A DNA stretch of 64,000 nt from Gymnorhina tibicen (taxonomy: Eukaryota; Chordata; Aves; Passeriformes; Artamidae), in NCBI GenBank assembly GCA_013399875.1, contig VXAZ01009477.1, forward strand, positions 372,001-436,000, in the 5' to 3' direction. This document shows, piece after piece, positions 60,981 through 64,000 of the stretch; positions within the stretch are counted from its first letter, which is position 1, and the number at the start of each line of letters is the position of its first letter. Position numbers and translations under genes: made by a program. Below the pieces are notes generated by a model. The model saw only the letters and a program-made list of their open reading frames with translations, did no database searches and was not told the origin of the DNA.

Positions 60981-61036
60981 GTGCTGAAAAGAGTTCAGAA
61001 ATTTAGCAGTGCTGAAAAGAGGTCAGAAATGACAAC
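60981..61036. repeat. 28-bp tandem duplication (two imperfect copies)
   Basis: The copy starting gtgctgaaaagagttcagaa at 60981 is followed by gtgctgaaaagaggtcagaa at 61009, a period of 28 bp, with few differences. Older than the 39-bp duplication at 27.97 kb, judging by the mismatches. Confidence 0.85.
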
Positions 61037-63844
61037 AGGTGTCTGAAAAGAAATTCACTTGCTTCTAGAGGAGAAACACCAAACACTTCTAGCTCTAAAT
61101 ATATCCAGAAGAACAGATAATGATCAATGACAATTGACAGGAGAAAAGGTTGTATAAGATCTGTCCGACTCATTTGCCTGATTCCAACCATGACCAGTAG
61201 CAGCTGGCTAGGGAAAGCATCAAGAACAAGCCAAGCACAGAATGATACTTAACCTTTGCAAAATGTATAGATTTTTCTCTCTGTGTGTGCATGTTCGTGT
61301 ATGATATATCTCTACAAGAGCTAGAATGATAGATTTGAAGAAGGCCATAAACATGGGGAGCATCCTGTACCTAAAACAAAATTGCAAAAACACAACAGCT
61401 GATCTTTTCAGCAAGCAGAGGAAATTCTTGAACCTTTGGTGTACCACATGAACCCATTACAGACACATGCAGTAAAAGCAAAGTAGGATATTATTTTTCT
61501 AACACACAGTTTTATGATGAAATATATACTATTCATTCCTTTCCAAAGTCTGCAAAGTCTTGAGAAATCAAGCCTGTCAATGAAATTAAACAGCAACAGA
61601 CTTGAAATTGATAAAAGGAAATTTATACTGCATAGAATGTATAATCAATCTCCAGAGCTCTCAATAGGAGAAGCGGGATTAAAAATCTGGGATATTTATA
61701 TGAATAACAATAATATTTGCAGTTATGCTAGTGCAAAATAAACCACACAGGCACAAAGGCAGACCCACCCACTAACTGCCTGAGGCTAAGAATGATGTTT
61801 CCCTTCTAGGAGTGCTAATGTATGGTTTTTAATGATAAATATTTGACACCTTCCTCTGGTGAATTTGATACCGGCAGCTTTCAAGAAGCAGGATAATGGA
61901 TTAGAAGAACCTTTGGTTTAATCAGCACCAGGTTTCTTTTCCTTCAAAGTCCCCCTTCCTGATCTACAAGGGTGGTCTTCTCCACAATGGAAACAATGCT
62001 GTGCCAAGTTATTACATAGTTACTTTTTTTTTTTCCAAATGGCTTTAGAGAGCAGATGTTCTCATGCAAGCATTAGAGCTCTTCCTTTATGGATGTCTGC
62101 AGCACAAACCAAACACTGAATCTCATCCAGCTATCACTCAAGTCTGTAGCAAAACTCCCACTGAGCTGACCAAGATGAGGGTTTGGCCACTGACTGTGAT
62201 AGTCTGTTCAGCTCCTGCCCCACTGTGTAGCTAGCAAGGAGTACACAGATATGTTAGCAGTCATGATGCTATTATTTGGGCTGCCTGATGTGCAAAATCA
62301 CAGGTATAATCCTTGGGTGGATTTATTTCCTTTCTTTCTGGAAGAAACCATAGCAAATGTGTTTCTCTTATAATGGACAAATCCTTAAATACTGTGAGTT
62401 CAGCTTTGCTTTTCAGAATTCGAGTGGCTTATCCAAAGTTTACCCAAAACCCCCATGTTTTAAAAGTGGTCAAGGAGTCTCATCGGAACTTAATTTTAGG
62501 AGGGTTTCAATATTTCAGGATTTCCTGGTTTTCTGGCTGGCCCAAAACTGGTACAAGATATAACAAGTATTTTAAACATGAGGAAATTTATCACTGAATT
62601 TTAGTAGGTGGGAGCCTGATGCCCAGGGAAGTGAAAAAAATAGTATTACTTGTCTTAGTGGCAGAATCCTCACCTGCTCCACTCAGCTTCTCCTTGTGAG
62701 AAAAAACAGCCTCTCCACAGGGATTTCAGACCTTCTTCTTCCATACCCATCTCTTTTTGGGAAAAGAAGTGTAGACTCTACAAAATTTTTAAGTATGTAT
62801 TTTTACCAGATTATGCAAATACTTCTGAGTGTCTTCAAAAGCCTTAAGAAACGTAGTTAGAACAATGGACAGAGGTCAGAGGATGCCATTGCTTTGGTGA
62901 ACCTGCTCATTCACAGCAATTTTGCTTTTTTTGGTCCTTCCCTCCTGTTTTTCTGTGAGACCCTGTACTAGCGCTAAAGTGCTGCTGTTATGTTTTCACA
63001 CATTTCCAGTCATTTTATTTCCCCGTGTTTAGTTTTGTGGGCGTTTTTTTGATGCCGTGAAGAGATTTTTCGCCATAGAATCATAAATAGCTGCTCATGT
63101 TCAAAACTCTGGTGAAGATCCATACCAGAGTTTTACAAAACTCTTGAGAAAGTGGATAAAAAGTTCTTGATCACTCTATTAGCTGAATAATGTCAATCGT
63201 TGATGCCCTTGCAGCTGTCTACAAGACCGAACATTTGTATTGTTTTAAAGGACTCACCAAAAAAATGTACTGAAGACTACACGGCTTTCTTGTGTAACGT
63301 TTCAAGTACTCTCACGGGAATCAAAAGCCAAGGAAACCAAATAGCTGGGATATTTCTAAGGCAAAGAAAAGTTAGAACTTGTGTTCACACCTCAGAACTG
63401 GCATTCTGACATGCTAGGCATTCCTATTTTTCCTAATCCAATTCAAACTCCCCTCCCTGGCAGTAGTTTATACTCATAGGAAAGATGTCTCATGCTGAGA
63501 AATATTTTATTGTATTCTATTCTGCTTGGTTTGTGATGATTCACTGGTTCCTGAAATTCTCCAGCAGGAAGGCAATCCCCACTCACACCAACGAATCCCA
63601 ATGACTCAGATGGGACTCAGAGAAGCAGCAGTTGCAAAATAAGATATATTTGTTCAAACACATGGGCCAAGACACAGTACAGAGAAGCAGGACCAAAATT
63701 TCTCATTCACAATGCTATAAATAAAATTTGTGATCGTTTGCCAGATAAAGACTTCATGGGGAATGATTTCTTGTCAGAGATACTAGGAAACCTGCTGTTT
63801 ACAACCTTAGATAACAGTCAGTGATTTTTTAGCAAAGCAACAGA
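61037..63844. other. No gene seen; AT-rich unique sequence
   Basis: Nothing recognised beyond a T-tract at about 62,024-62,035. A 94-codon plus frame (62313-62597) overlaps another in a second phase and has no recognised domain. Confidence 0.5.
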
Positions 63845-64000
63845 TGTCCTGGTTTGCTTGAAATGAACTGGTTTACAGCAAGGCAAGAGGCTTAACTAAG
63901 GGCTTAGGGGAATGGAATATTTTCTTTAAAGAAAAACTTTAACTATAAAAAAGGTGAAGAGTTTTTGGATTATAAAACCTTTTTACAGTTTATTTCCTAT
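63845..64000 (+). mobile_element. Probable start of an endogenous retrovirus LTR, cut by the window edge
   Basis: 'tgtcctggtttgcttgaaat' begins with TG and shares the 'tgtcctggttt' opening common to several bird LTR families. The following 'acagcaaggcaagaggctta' and 'gggcttaggggaatggaata' resemble the 5' part of one such family as far as I can recall it. The 3' end is outside the window, so the CA terminus and target duplication cannot be checked. Confidence 0.4.

Noticed and set aside
63074..63088. catagaatcataaat, resembling a CR1 antisense terminus
   Set aside because: The bases that follow do not continue the CR1 3'UTR, so about 12 matching bases are not enough.
1..64000. CRISPR array, bacterial operons, phage or mitochondrial insert
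   Set aside because: No regularly spaced direct repeats, no dense ORFs with ribosome binding sites and no mitochondrial gene sequence. The CR1 and LTR content shows avian nuclear DNA.

Overview
The window looks like AT-rich, non-coding nuclear DNA from a bird. The identification rests on retroelements. There are several CR1 LINE 3' ends, including one whose terminal octamer repeat and neighbouring 3'UTR are textbook (28448-28702, minus). There are also LTRs of endogenous retroviruses of the kinds found across Neoaves (34538-35079 and 40049-40902). Nothing suggests a bacterial, phage or plasmid source: there are no dense ORFs, no operons and no ribosome binding sites. The longest uninterrupted reading frame without Ns is 153 codons and looks like chance. 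I recognise no protein-coding gene, rRNA, tRNA or CRISPR array. The segment is best read as a gene desert or the inside of a very large intron.

Layout. 1-230 holds a CR1 3' end. 231-11.4 kb is unique AT-rich sequence with a 23-nt near-perfect palindrome (4035-4057), a doubtful old LINE trace (about 6.0-6.1 kb) and a short tandem duplication (10.25 kb). 11.46-14.46 kb carries a 0.6 kb CR1 copy, an ancient antisense LINE remnant and a second, shorter CR1 end. 14.46-28.4 kb is mostly unannotatable, with a CR1 scrap near 21.0 kb, a GC-richer patch at 26.57-26.87 kb and a perfect 39-bp tandem duplication at 27.97 kb. 28.45-28.70 kb is an antisense CR1. 29.9-30.66 kb is a GC-richer patch with no recognised repeat.

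32.66-40.91 kb is the LTR-bearing zone. It has a 0.94 kb LTR-like block on the minus strand, an old decayed LTR at 34.5-35.1 kb, and a younger solo LTR at 40.05-40.90 kb. The younger one has a 5-bp target duplication, and its centre is replaced by a 220-N assembly gap. 41-64 kb is again largely unique. It has a hairpin pair at 48.26 kb, a pyrimidine tract at 50.08 kb, the best exon-like open block at 50.80-51.10 kb (minus), an old antisense CR1 at 54.5 kb, a splice-site-bounded candidate 5' exon at 57.15-57.22 kb, and the probable start of another LTR at the right edge.

No genes can be shown to work together here. Expected function would be regulatory at most, from LTR promoters or conserved non-coding elements, and conservation cannot be judged from one sequence. 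The two exon candidates and the GC-richer patches are the places to check first.
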